DNA of 64,000 bases from Trichobilharzia regenti (lineage: Eukaryota > Platyhelminthes > Trematoda > Strigeidida > Schistosomatidae): the NCBI GenBank assembly GCA_944472135.2, contig OX235264.1:98218319-98282318 (forward strand), in the 5' to 3' direction. Every line of letters starts with the position of its first letter. Position 1 is the first letter of the stretch. The translations under genes and the position numbers were made by a program. The notes below the pieces were generated by a model. The model was not told the origin of the DNA and did not search any database. It saw only the letters and a list, made by a program, of their open reading frames with translations. Of this stretch, positions 43,924 through 55,098 are shown in pieces.

Positions 43924-43929
43924 ACTCAC

Positions 43930-44047
43930 GTTCCAGGTAGTTCTTCTTCACCATCTCCTTGACCTGGTAAATCGATATGGACCCAAGTGGATCGTTGCAT
44001 AATTGGATTCATTTTAGAATGCGCCACAAATTCTTCATATTGGTAGT
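43930..44047 (-). CDS. Internal exon A of an NDRG-family gene
   Basis: On the minus strand this 118-bp stretch is bounded by an acceptor (TTCTTTTAG) and a consensus donor (GTGAGT). It has one open frame of 38 full codons, with two bases of a split codon at each end. The peptide contains YQYEEFVAHSKM and, further on, STWVHIDLPGQ followed by an acidic run and LPGT. This matches the part of NDRG / MESK2 / C. elegans ZK1073.1-type proteins that reads roughly 'FVNHPSM...HVCVPGQED', near the start of the alpha/beta-hydrolase-like fold; family members are thought to lack catalytic activity. The last two bases (AC) join the first base of exon B (G) to make a Thr codon. The upstream exon, expected to encode the HDIG-N region, was not found between here and the right edge. 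Family call is from memory of the motif; no search was run. Confidence 0.78.
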
Positions 44048-44429
44048 CTAAAAGAAATCGTGGAAATGAAATTTTGTTTTGAGGTGAGATAATTTTGAAG
44101 CGTAAAGCGATTTACTAGACATCTACATAATGAATCATACATGGTGAGCAAATCCTATACACAATTTGCACCAGAGTGAAGCGATTTATTTAGTTACAAT
44201 TCATAAAATCAAACATAGGAGTAAAAAGCACGATAAACTCCAGGAAACTATAATCTACAAAAAGTTACGGGAGAAAAAATAGTTATACAGAGAGTCTTGA
44301 GAAATTTATAGATCCGAGGGGAGTGACATCGAGTGAATGTATCTGAGTCAGTGAGTATCAGAGTCCCGAGAACGACTGCCAAGCAGTCGACATCTTCACA
44401 TGAGGCCCAAGTCAACAGTCGAAGATGTC

Positions 44430-44620
44430 ATGGTTGGATAACATGTTCTGGTCCAGCGACCTATTACGCTTTTTCTACCTAGTCATTTTTCAACCAATAC
44501 TACTCAGCTACTTGCCAGGTGCGCCACGTGTCCTAGCCATCTTAATCAATGCAGTTGTAAATCTGCATCGATTGATTTAGTCTCCTTACCTAGCGCTCTA
44601 TTTTCAAACCTCAGTATTAC
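44430..44620 (-). mobile_element. LINE-2 fragment
   Basis: GACCTATTACGC, CAGGTGCGCCACGTGTCC, AATCGATGCAG... and TCCTTACCTAGCGCTCTATT match the minus strand of LINE-2 (compare 49500-49680), decayed. Confidence 0.5.
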
Positions 44621-45411
44621 CATGTAACATGACTGACAGACAGAAAGCAAACACATATGGTCAGAAATGGCTGATTTCTTCATATTCTTCACCGTTGACA
44701 ATATAAAAGATGAGGTAATTTCTAAAATTTGACAGAACTTATAGCATTCGCCTAGGTAATTCAATAAAAAATTAGGCGCATAATTTATTTATGTATGGTC
44801 CTGCTCTAAATTTTATCATGGCATTTCTATTCATTTTAGTCTTCTTAACTTAATCTTTCTGTGCTATTTTCTCTTTAGGCAACTAAACATTTCACTTGCC
44901 GAGTACGAAATAGACATTGATTTGAGATACACTAACGCTTTCTGAGGTTCTTCTAGTTAGCAGTTCCCACCACCAGTAAGTAGTTCGCCAAATCAAATGC
45001 ATGAATGATGAATATTTCACAACATAATTACTAAAACCACCTAACACAGTAAACGCCAGACTTCAATATACCACTGGTTTATTCCAGCGATGAGATCACC
45101 TGCCTCATGGATAGATTTCCATTCAGACTTAGAAAACAGATCAGGTGTGTCTATTACTAAGTGCAGAAAAATTGAAACATATAATCCACTTCTGATGTAT
45201 CTGATTACGGTAGAACTAACAGAAGACAAAGAGAGATTTAATGGAGAATGTTCTTTTCGATAACTTCCTCATCTGACTCTACTGTTATATACATATAATA
45301 TTGAAAGGATAATTAATACTGACAGAATTAATGTATCTACAAGATTCACTACTCGTGTGAAGCCAGTTAGTTACATTGAGTATAAAACTAGAAATGTTCA
45401 TTACTGGATTT

Positions 45412-46625
45412 GAACAAAGAAAGAAGAAACATTGGCGCAGAATAATCTAAATCCATTTAATTTGGTTGGTTCTCATCAGACAAACTAGACAGTGAACTGA
45501 TTAATGCTTCTTGAAAAATGCTTGAAAGAAAGTGGTTACCCACAAAGTTTCATTAACAAATGTGACAAGAATGAACTCAAGAAGCTTGATACAGCTACAG
45601 TCAGCTACAGTAAGAAGCCAATTTTCATCAAACTTGACTACAAGAGCGACGACATTATGAGAATGGTAAGTAACAGATTAAGCGCAGCCCTGTCTACGAT
45701 GTATCCTTCAGCGCTATTAGTCTCTCTATCCACAACAACCTCTTCACTGGTGCAGTCAAAGATTGACAAGTACCCCTCACATGTTACCTCCAATTGTGTA
45801 TACCAATTCACATGTATCTGCGGGAACAGTTACATTGGAAGTAGAGAGAGTAAAGGCCTACGTCAGATTCTGTCCAATTAAAGGGACAGAATTGTTTAAA
45901 CTCTTCAATCGTCAAACACCTGATTGATACAGGACACCGAGTAGATGTGCTGGAATCATTCAAAATAATTAACAGACAAAGTATCTCAAGTCTTCTCATG
46001 TTTGCTGAAGCTGTAGTGAAAAAAACGATTGAAGCCTGACTTAAGTGTCCAAAAAGAATCCGTTGTTGGACTACAATTACCCTGGTGACTTACGTCTTAG
46101 TAACTTTTTGTTTTCTAATTTTGTTAACTTATCTATTCACTCCATCACCTCCCTTTATATTTTTGCTTGACTCTCTTAAGAGATAATTTTTCTTGATCTT
46201 CTGAGTTCTGCTCATTGTATTACATCATCAACTTATCATCTGACCTCATGTGCACCGAAATTTTAAAATTTCGATCTTCTTTTATCTAATTACGTATCTA
46301 TTACTAATTGTCTTTCGTTACCACCCTAACAACACAACTGTTAATTAATTTTTTTCAAGAAACTTCTCTACCAAGATATATATATGTCGTAACACTTTAG
46401 ACATCCTGTAAATCGCAACGCCTTATTTAACTATAACGCCCTGACAATATGCTTTCTAATGGACAAAGGTTTGTTAAGACTGCACACTTTTTATTTCTAT
46501 TTTAATAAAAAAATTCAGGTTGTACGCAGCTGATGAAAATCAACGAAATAAATTGGATCCAGATTATTCTACGCCAATGTTTCTTCTTTCTTTGTTCAAA
46601 TTTATAAAATTGAATCATTGTATGA
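45412..46625 (+). mobile_element. PLE copy with clear target duplication
   Basis: 1214 bp flanked by CATTACTGGATTT at 45399-45411 and 46626-46638. Inverted terminal repeats: 45412-45485 and about 46532-46601 (GAACAAAGAAAGAAGAAACA and complement), the right one with a 24-bp extension. Coding 45504-46040: ESGYPQSFINKCDKNELKKL, KPIFIKLDYKSDDIM, a GIY-YIG nuclease beginning NCVYQFTCICGNSYIGSRES, then in another frame VKHLIDTGHRVDVLESFKII and SSLLMFAEAVVKKTIEA. The RT is absent, so the copy is 5'-truncated. One frameshift at about 45880. Confidence 0.88.
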
Positions 46626-47087
46626 CATTACTGGATTTCTGAACATCATCCTACGTGGCTAAAGAATGGACAAACATAGTCTATTTGTAGCTCTATTTCA
46701 GCTCAAATTGTGCATACGGAAAATGAAGTTGGCCTGAATCAGGCATTTAAAGTTATGCCATTGGTCTCAGGTTTGCATTATGAATTCGTTTTCTGTTTAT
46801 ATCTGAAACCAGCAAAATCCATGTGAAGTAAACAAGCTTCTCTGTCCAAAAGAAGTTCGTACGAACAATTTCTGTACCTTGGGCATCGTTAATTGGTTAC
46901 AAAACTCTTAAACGTTTTCCCCTCATTCGAAGCCATTTAAAAGCTGTAATTGTTTTAATTATATTGTCATTCTACACTTTAATTTTTGCATTAGTTTTCC
47001 CATGTATATTACCACTTACACATGCGTTTGAAGTGCAGTCTATAGACCAGAGCAACTCTACATTACTGATGCTGTCGACAACAATTA

Positions 47088-47260
47088 ATAATAATAATAA
47101 TAATTTTTCCTTCACGTTCCCCAGTGGAACATAGGGCTTCAAGCTAGTGGCTTGAAGTTTCTGTAGCAGAGTTTATTTTAGAGGATGGGGTTGCTAGCCC
47201 CATGCCCAACCTTTCCTCTTTACCAGGTTTTATTTCTGGCTTAGCGAGGTAAAGGAGTGC
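47088..47260 (-). repeat. SINE-A body without tRNA head
   Basis: Flanked by GTCGACAACAATTA at 47074-47087 and 47261-47274 (14-bp target duplication). It contains the tail (AATAATAAT, CCCCAGTGGAACATAGGG) and whole body but ends at GAGTGC, where the tRNA-like head would start. It splits the PLE that resumes at 47275. Confidence 0.9.
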
Positions 47261-47274
47261 GTCGACAACAATTA

Positions 47275-47960
47275 CTCTTTAAATATTGTAAATGTACTCT
47301 CCAAAAACCTGTAGCTGAACACTATCCGGTTTGGTTAATGAAAGGCGAAAGTAGAACTGCGAAGTCGTCTGTTTGTGTTCACCTGTTAGAGTCTGTTCAT
47401 TCAGCCACACGTGATTCATCCTTCAAGGTTATCTACATAGCAAAATCGAATCGATCCAAAAGTTTACGTTCTCTTCACTTATTCACAGCCGAAGCTTTAG
47501 CTATACATGAACAAAAACCTGAATTATGTATTCAGAAACGCTTTGTCAAACCCCTTTCTTTACCTTGATCATAGTAATGTTTTTTCTAGTTTTTATTTTA
47601 TTTTCTACCACTTGAATTCATTCCACTTCACTTCACATCTTTATTCTTATCGTAATCGTACTCCTAATTTTTAGAATTTTTAGACAACGCTTGACAGTTT
47701 TCAAAAAAGAATGTTTTTGGTATCAATTCACTTATTAAACAATCTTTAATAATTTTGTAATCCATCCACTTCAACTCTACCCCTTATAACATGTTAATTA
47801 TCGTTATTCTTATCACTTATATATGTATATTGACCGAGCAATTATTTAGTGCCACTTCATAACCATTTTCTGTAATATAAATACGACTGTACAGCTTGAA
47901 AATGAAGTCGTTGAAAAGAAATTTCTTCGCTGAACAAAAAACTGTGTCTCTTTACATATT
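47275..47960 (+). mobile_element. PLE C-terminus and 3' end
   Basis: 47317-47568 encodes VAEHYPVWLMKGESRTAKSS, LLESVHSATRDSSFKVIY, SKSLRSLHLFTAEALAI and HEQKPELCIQKRFVKPLSLP; stop at 47567. The 3' untranslated region (TCGTAATCGTACTCC, TATATTGACCGAGCAATTAT) leads to the terminal repeat (TTGAAAATGAAGTCGTTG, CTTCGCTGAACAAAAAACTG). It is the same family as 812-1535 and more complete at the 3' end. The PLE probably starts left of the SINE (47040-47087). Confidence 0.8.
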
Positions 47961-48469
47961 GTCTGCATAACCCGATGACAGAGTTATTGAAAAGAATGCG
48001 TTTGCTGAATCGTTTTGTTATCTAAATGACCAAATGAAAATTTCCCCTATAATTAACAAATATTCGGATCTCTAAATAGCCTGTGTATGTCAGCTGCTCA
48101 GCTGCTCGTCAACTAATCACATGTTCCAGATCTTATTCTAGACCGATGGCTTCTTAAACCGTGGAAAAGAGAGGAGGTTGGATGTTAGGCCGGACACCAT
48201 AATAAACAACACCGCTATTGAAAATTTAAATCTTCAAATCCTGTGTTCCACTAAGAAGACAAAGGAATGAATCTGATTTCAAAAACAGCATCAACTCATT
48301 GGTGGCTGTTAAGTCACATAAATCATGAAATCACAACAAACATTATCATTTGATATGATTTGACAATGATGATAAAAACCCTAAAAAATGAATAGGTAAT
48401 GTTGCAACTACTTTATATACTATTAGTGATAGCTGTCTAAATAGAAAGTTAATAATTTGTTGGAAAATG

Positions 48470-48923
48470 AAAATCCTGTAACCAATTAAATCCCTACAGA
48501 CCAACACTTGAATATCGATGAAATGCTCACTAGCGACTCGCTCTATTCAGGTAGGTAGTTATCTTGGGCTCTAGTGAGAAGTCACGACCAGTAGGGTGCA
48601 GCTGGTCGGGTTTCAGGACAAATACTCGCCATAAAAGACATTAACTAAGAGTCGCGCTATGTCATGAATTGGCAGAAGTTAGAATTCATGACCTGGCCAT
48701 TGGATCGGGTCCCAGTGGCCTAATGGTATACGAGCTCGCTAGCCTTGTAACCAGAAGGTCCTGGGTTCAAACCGGTGTGGTGGGTGCGTACTGTGAAGAG
48801 TGCCAAACTAGGCTGATGAAACAGCTGTCCAGTACTCCCAGGTTTTCCAATGGTTCTCTAACCAATGTCAGCTCATGATGAAAATCCTGTAACCAATCAA
48901 ACCCCTACAAACCAATACTTGAA
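48470..48923 (+). repeat. SINE-C head-to-tail pair
   Basis: A short 3' end (AAAATCCTGTAACCAATTAA ... CCAACACTTGAAT) runs into a long unit: spacer GCTCACTAGCGACTCG, 5' part, head (GGTCCCAGTGGCCTAATGG), B box GGGTTCAAACC, hammerhead with damaged first box (CTGTGAAGA), full 3' tail. The junction is the same as at 39284. Confidence 0.82.
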
Positions 48924-49132
48924 TCTGTTGGAAGTTCAAAAATTATATATAAATATATGTGTATATACATGCAGCTTATACATCGCATCTCAGCCTTTTC
49001 TCTGAGCATTTTCTCTGTAGTATCCTCCTGAAGATAGATACAGCATCCAAGTTTGTGCTTTTTCAGTTTAACCAAAAGATTTCTTACACAGGTGAAACAG
49101 ACAAATATAAGCAAAATCAATTTAGAAATATG

Positions 49133-49740
49133 ACTGACTGACTGGATTTGACGTAGAACTTTGCACCAATGTGCAGCAGTTCAAGTCGCCATACTTCACT
49201 CAGCACACAAAGCAAGAGAAGAAGGTAAAAAGAAATGCAAAACAGAGATATGAGGTGAAAGGAATAGCAATATGTAGCTTTACCGGTTACGAAAATTATA
49301 AAGAATGAATGCATCTGCGCCAATGAGGATGATTTTAATCCATGTAACTTATTGTCTCCGGCCACTGGTTTTTAGCGTCCCAAGGACCCCAACCACGAAG
49401 TCTACACCTTCTTACATGACTGGCTGGCTGGCTTAAACTAACTGTTGTAGATTTCATTGACTGGTGATGCCATGTTTTGGTTTGACCACCACTGGCGCTT
49501 TTCCAACCTGATGTTATATCAGCTAACATCTCCCGTCGAGGAAGACGATGGATAGGCATACGTAACACATGTCCAGACCGTCTCAGTCGGTGTAACTTCG
49601 CATGCTCGTCGACTGATTTCCCCTCCTTACCTAGCACTCGGAGCCTAACCTCAATATTTATCACCCTATTATACCACTTGATACGAGAGATAGAACTCAG
49701 ACACCTATGCTTAAAGACAGCCAGCCTTTTCATGCCTTCC
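49133..49740 (-). mobile_element. LINE-2, C-terminus and 3' end
   Basis: 49335-49733 is open on the minus strand for 132 codons: MKRLAVFKHRCLSSISRIKW, VRLRVLGKEGKSVDEHAKL, HRLRRSGHVLRMPIHRLPRR, GGQTKTWHHQSMKSTTVSLS and RLRGWGPWDAKNQWPETI. The 3' UTR follows to a TGACTGACTGACT repeat at 49133, probably its tail. This is the best preserved LINE-2 copy here. Confidence 0.8.
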
Positions 49741-50149
49741 GCTTTCCAGGGAATATATATATATATATATGCGAATCCCCTTAAGGCTTAGTGTCTTCCA
49801 GTGTATATATGCACACATCCTATCAAGTGGCCGTATCCATAAAATTACCAACCTCTATTACAAACCTGTAAGTTTCGAGCTGGCTTGATTTTTATTGCAA
49901 AAGGAGATAAAAGAAGAAGATATAAGAGTTTCTTCAAAGTTATTTAAATTTGTTGAATAACTGAAGTGTAGAAGAAGAATAATACCGGTGCTAAATGCAC
50001 AAAAGTATACTTTTCAACCCAAGTTTCGTTAATTGAACAACAAGTTGTCTACCCTGCTGCACACTATGGCTTCATACAATATCTGTGACTGGCGATGCGC
50101 TACGAAATAAAATGTGTGCTGAATAATTGAGATATACAATTTCATTAGG

Positions 50150-50335
50150 TTGGTGGTGACTAACACTGAAATACAGGATGTGCATTTCGTCAGACCTGGG
50201 TTTCGTCATTTGAATTTACTTACATTACAGCTGGGACGTCATCAGTCATTGAAGATGCAACCACACCTAGCTGATGAGTTCTAAATACAATGAAACACCA
50301 TCAGATATTGTGGGGCCCCAAAATAGACTGAATAT
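50150..50335. repeat. S-alpha inverted pair, decayed
   Basis: A minus-strand hammerhead remnant (GGTGACTAACACTGAAATAC, GCATTTCGTCAGACC) at 50155-50222 faces a plus-strand one (CTAGCTGATGAGTTCTAAAT, AATGAAACACC) at about 50268-50325. Confidence 0.5.
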
Positions 50336-50769
50336 TTCGATCCAATATAAATCTCTCAGTTAGCAATCCAAACTAACTTAAACAATTAGGGGATAGATTA
50401 GCTCTTATTTGAAAAGATGGCACACACTGCAAAAAATTATCCTGGGGCGGGAAATACCATAGATCATGACTTCATCAGCAGTACTGTGATTAACTAGAAG
50501 CACTTAAGGTTTATCTTGTACCTCAAGATTTACTGACAGTAAAGCAAGTATTATTCAGTTCAAATATCGATGTTTTAGCAACATTTGCTTTACAGAAGAT
50601 GCCTCCATAAAGAGGTTTGGGACATATATATATATATCCGCGCATAAAAGGGGGCGAGTGACACCATTTCCCTGACAATTATGTTTATAAGTCAGTAATA
50701 AAATCCTATAACACCACTTAGAGTTTGTGAAGCTACATAGTTCGAAGACTTGGCCTATGCGCTAGGAAA

Positions 50770-51095
50770 AATATTTCCAACAGCTTATTATGGACTCTCA
50801 GCAGTAGCTGCTTTCGCCGGCTCCACAGTGAAGATCAGACGGCCAGTCAGAAAAAATAAGTAATAAAGAACTCTGGCTACTAAACAACGTAGGACCTATT
50901 GCCAAACAAATATGTAAAAGGAAATGAAGACGGGTTGTATAGGAAACGATGAGTTGATCGTTGTTCGAGGGTGACATGGTGTAGATCGCGTAAAGAAGAA
51001 GCGAAAACTTATGGGCATTTGTGGAGCTACCTAAAAAGGACTGCAGAGGACTGAGTGAGATAATGGATGACATGCTGCTGAAGCATTTTATCAAG
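50770..51095 (+). mobile_element. RTE-like LINE fragment, decayed
   Basis: CAGTGAAGATCAGACGGCCAG, CCAAACAAATATGTAAAAGG, CGAGGGTGACATGG and GCTGAAGCATTTTATC appear in LINE order. Confidence 0.55.
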
Positions 51096-51713
51096 AATAT
51101 TTGTCTAATTACCTTACACATAGCCAACGCTTTTGACACTTTATAACTCAACGACTTACACACACACTACTTATAGCTATTATCAGTAACTTGCTGTCAA
51201 CAGGATAAAAGCATGCTAAAGCTCCTCTTTTTCAAAATATATATTTGTGTATATGTTTAGATTGTAAGCAGTTGAGAGAAATCCCTGAAATAATATGAAA
51301 CATCAGTCCATATTGGCCTGTTACATCTACTCTTCTGACTTCAGACAAAAATCTGTTATTGTCTGTTGGAAAATACTTTAAATAAAAGTATATACACATA
51401 TCAATTGAACAATAGTCTCGGTTGTCAGTTTTTTTTCACATTCATTCAGCGTAGTAAAATCACAAAAAAAGGCTCACGGAAATCAAGCGAAAATATCAGA
51501 AATTATTCAAGAATTACATAATACATGAAAAAGTATATGACAAATAAAATGATTACCGGTGTGAATTAACAATAGATGACGAAATTCCTAGACACTGTCT
51601 AATGCAATAGAAATATATAAATATATATATCAGAACTAAAAAGTAAGTAGCCTTCAATAGTGAAGTCATGTAGCTTGCATATCTTTGGATACTTTAGTTC
51701 TTAAATCAGACAG

Positions 51714-51960
51714 ATGCTTCTCTTTTGTTTGAATAAACTAAGTTATACGGATGGCTTGATATGCACTCGAACAAGTTTCATCTCTGTCATTTCGGTGCTG
51801 TGGACTCTAAAATGGTCAGGAGAAGTTGATAATGATGAAAAAGAATCTCTATGGAGCCTATTTAATGCATACAACAAAAATAACCCGGCAGTCACACAAA
51901 TTCATCAGACCAAGATGCCCTGATTGCTTCAGCGTCTAATGACGGATGATTTCGAATGCC
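51714..51960 (+). pseudogene. Possible DNA-transposase-like remnant
   Basis: The frame contains VDNDEKESLWSLFNAYNKNN followed by PAVTQIHQTKMP, which loosely recalls the 'F..FK..NP......I..DKD' segment of MULE/SWIM-type transposases. Short and without the catalytic residues; weak. 51096-52195 otherwise shows nothing I recognise. Confidence 0.25.
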
Positions 51961-52196
51961 GACAACATGATTACATATTGTATTGCATGCAGCCAAGTAA
52001 ACAAATAATAAACGGATTTTAGGTTTTGTTGGCATTCTCATTAGTTTCAATTCTTACTGATGAAAATACCTGGGTTAGAACAGGACAACAATACAGTCCA
52101 TTTTGGTTTCTCATGAATCGTTGAATAGTATCAGTTCATGATGAAGTCTGCGTTCAGAAATTAATCCAAATCCCCACAAAACTGAAAATGCAGAAA

Positions 52197-52965
52197 ATTA
52201 TTATTATTATTGTTCCCTTGGGTTCCTAGTGGAACATAGGGATTCAAATGCACGTCTCCATTTGCTTCTGTCTTCCTCCTGCTGTGCTTTTCACCTACAT
52301 CCATGTTAGTCAATACTGTTTCAACTCCTCTTCACACGATCTCTTCCATGTCACCCTTGCACTGACGTCCCACTCGCCGCTTCTCCTTCGAATTCCACTC
52401 AAGGGCCTGATGCGCGAGATGTCAGCCAGTGTCCAACCCATATCCATTTTCTCCTGCATATTTGTTGCTTGGCGATTGGTTCTTGTTTTGTTTGTTTGTA
52501 CCCACAGGTTCTTGCTGGTGATTCTTTCCGGCCCGGCCCGGCCATCTGATCTTCAGTATAGAGCCAGTGAAGACAGTTGTTGATTGATAAAGGTGTGCAA
52601 CAGGCTGTTGGAAATATTCTTTGTGACCCGCTCGCCAAGTTTCTGATCCGTATAGAAGAACTGAATGACTTGACGTTTGTACTGAAAATCCGACCGACGG
52701 AATTTTGTTGTTGATGCTGGCTGAGTGACGAAGATTTCCAGATTGGTTGTTTCAGGTTGATGAATTTGTTTCTCGCCTTCCCGATTCTCGCTCGATTTGA
52801 CATCCTCGTCCGATGCGACTTCCTATAGTTGAGAGAATGCTCCCTAGATAAGTGAGTGAATGAAGTAACCTCTTTCAAATCCATCCCGTTGATGGTGATT
52901 GGCGCTGGATGTTGCTGCTGCTGCTGTTGTTGTTGGTTATTTTCATAACCTCCGTCTTGTCTATG
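52197..52965 (-). mobile_element. RTE-like LINE, 3' part
   Basis: Minus strand: ATT tail at 52197-52212, GTTCCTAGTGGAACATAGGG end, then KWIWVGH, QEPIAKQQICRRKW, RIFPTACCTPLSINNCLHWL, LASGSQR, KSFSSSIRI, MSNRARIGKARNKFINLKQ and MDLKEVTSFTHLSREHS (52399-52884 is open for 161 codons). It is the same subfamily as 22460-23705. Confidence 0.78.
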
Positions 52966-54079
52966 AGTTGGAGAAGAGTATTTTCTGAAAATGCAGAAAC
53001 TGCTATTTTCCAGCTCATTAGTAGCTATAGAATAGATGTGATGGACTTCAAATGGGTCGTGACCATCGGGTCCGCAATACCCAACCTCGGTTGACGATAG
53101 CGCTATATCGTGAGTAGACAGCAGTTAGATTCCATCTCGGTGGAAGAATGGTTGATCAACAGATTTGCTTCACAGTCTAAAGGCCTTGGTTTAGACCATG
53201 TGTAGTGTAGTGGGTGTTCACTAGAAGTCCCAAATAAGGAATACAAAATAGTTTCAACAATTCCCTAATTGATGATATTTCTTGATGAAATGAACACTGA
53301 ATGTAAACAAATACACCTAACATATGTTACAAATGAAACACAAACACGCACACACCACATCAACGCATGCATTAACAGACGAACAAAACTGTGTAATATC
53401 TTGCCTAGCCTTATGTCAATGAAAATCATATGACTAACTATGACCTTAATAGCGACAAGTGCACCAATATTTGCATAGCAAGCCAATAAAGGGAGTTTCG
53501 CGTGAAAAAAAGCGGTTTGTAGATGGAGGAATACTTACTTCCTTCTTTTCTTCCCCTTTAAATGCAATAAACTGTCACGTGCTTAGAAGCAATTGTGCTT
53601 CCGTCATTCTTGCTATCCCATATTACTTACATCGCATAACAAAGTTTACAGTATCTACTTACCTTATATATTCGACAGTTACGTACAAACTACTGACAAG
53701 AAAAGTGACATATTCACCTTGTAGATACACGCACAAGTAATAATACGCATGAATCTAGCTAAGTAGTATTATCTAGGACAGTACAAATCTAATTTGCACA
53801 TACTATTGATTATTTCTATCAGAAATTAATGGTGATTTGTGAAATTGTATGCTTGAAATCAATTTCTAGACTACTACCCAGAATAAAATATTGGGGGAAT
53901 TCCGCATACCAGGCAAAAATGACACACTGATTTTATCTTTGCGTAATATAGTGAATTTATCTGTTATAAACGAATACTTAAATCAATCAACTAATTATAT
54001 ACGGCAGCACTATAATTTATAGTTGCATACGTTAACTCTAGTGTGGCATAAATGCCATATTTAATGTAAGAATTCATTT

Positions 54080-54215
54080 CTTTACTATCCGTCAGGAAAT
54101 ATAGGGCTTCAAGCTTGTGGTCTAAAGTTTCCATAGCAACGGTGTTATTTATTGTGGGGTGAGGCTGCTAGCTTCATGTCCAATCTTCCCTGTCTACTGG
54201 TCTTCCGAAGAGAGA
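54080..54215 (-). repeat. SINE-A relic
   Basis: ATATAGGGCTTCAAGCTTGT, AAAGTTTCCATAGCAACGG and TGAGGCTGCTAGCTTCATGT match the minus strand of the SINE-A tail and body; no head. Confidence 0.6.
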
Positions 54216-54254
54216 GAAAGCAGTCTGGGATATTCCTGGTTGAAGTAGAATGGA

Positions 54255-54848
54255 TCCTGTAAAGATCCACGGAGAAAGAGGTAACAGGAACAAATGGAAT
54301 GACAAGAAGACTCTAGGATATCTGTACTTCGTAGATTATTTGTGTCTAATACCACACAAACTCGAAGGTCTACAAGCGAAAACCAACAAACTACCGGAGG
54401 TGACAGCGAATACAGAGGTATTTAAGTGTTGGTTTGTAGGGATTTGGTTGATTGGTTACAGGATTTCATCATGAGCTGACATTGGTTAGAGAACCATTGG
54501 AAAACCTGGGAGTACTGGACAGCCGTTTCCTCCGCCCTAGTTTGGGACTCTTCATCAGTACGCACCCACCACACCGGTTTGAACCCAGGACCTTCTGGTT
54601 ACAAGGCGAGCTCGTATAGCATTAAGTCACTGGGACCCGATCCAATGGCCAGGTGATGAATTCTAACTTCTGCCAATTCATGACATAGCGCGACCCCTGG
54701 CCAATGTCTTCGGCAAGTATTTGTCCTCACACAGAGGTGATGAAGATAATAACGATAAGCATCAGTCACCATCAATAGGAGGAATTATAAAAAAGTCACC
54801 TCTTTCTTCTAAATGCGCAGCCTCGTTTCGGATTAGGATGTCCGCTAA
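54255..54848 (+). mobile_element. RTE-like LINE fragment split by SINE-C
   Basis: 54290-54419 reads LGYLYFVDYLCLIPHKLEGL and QAKTNKLPEVTANTE (from the FADD region); the sequence resumes at 54731 with GAGGTGATGAAGATAATAAC, KSPLSSKCAASFRIRMSA-like codons to about 54848. The SINE-C between them has a target duplication, so this was one LINE piece. Confidence 0.7.
54420..54730 (-). repeat. SINE-C with target duplication
   Basis: ACAGAGGT at 54412-54419 and 54731-54738 brackets a 311-bp minus-strand element and fixes its ends: 5' TGTGAGGACAAATACTTGCC, 3' ACCAACACTTAAATA. It has the head, B box (GGTTCAAACC), a hammerhead module (first box CTGATGA, with GGAAACGGCTGTCC), and the GGTTCTCTAACCAATGTCAG tail. 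This copy defines the short unit. Confidence 0.9.
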
Positions 54849-54863
54849 TTTAAACTTTAAGCA

Positions 54864-55098
54864 TGGTGCGTCGGTGGTATAGTGGTTAGGACGCTCGCCG
54901 ACCATGCACATGGTCCTGGGTTCGATCCCCGGCTGACGCACTCCTTTACCTCGCTAAGCCAGATATAAGAGCTGGTGGAGAGGAAAGGTTGGGAATGAAG
55001 CTAGCAACCCAATCCTGTAAAAATAAATACTGCTACAGAAACTTCAAACCTCTAGCTTGAAGCCCTATGTTCCACTGGGGGACGTGAAGGAAAAATAA
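54864..55098 (+). repeat. SINE-A with target duplication
   Basis: TAAACTTTAAGCA at 54851-54863 and 55099-55111 (13 bp) brackets a complete SINE-A beginning TGGTGCGTCGGTGG and ending GTGAAGGAAAAATAA. Head intact with B box GGGTTCGATCC. Confidence 0.93.

Larger units (their letters stand above)
17760..43929 (-). other. 26.2-kb intron of the NDRG-family gene
   Basis: The stretch between exon B and exon A. Splice phase fits directly and the protein alignment leaves no missing residues, so no further exon is needed inside it. It holds at least seven LINE pieces, four PLE remnants, about three SINE-A, several SINE-C and S-alpha copies, and microsatellites. Large, repeat-filled introns are known in schistosomes. 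Inferred from the two exon calls. Confidence 0.65.

Noticed and set aside
45462..46552. Hammerhead in the 45.4-kb PLE repeat: CTGATGA occurs in both arms (minus at 45470, plus at 46530) followed by (G/C)AAAT
   Set aside because: Only about eight bases separate the boxes, so stem II cannot form; a simple TGAT/ATCA hairpin explains the sequence.
53514..53546. 33-bp micro-exon on the minus strand (FIAFKGEEKKE) between CAG and GTAAGT
   Set aside because: Micro-exons are common in schistosomes and the donor is good, but the acceptor has no pyrimidine tract and nothing links it to a gene.
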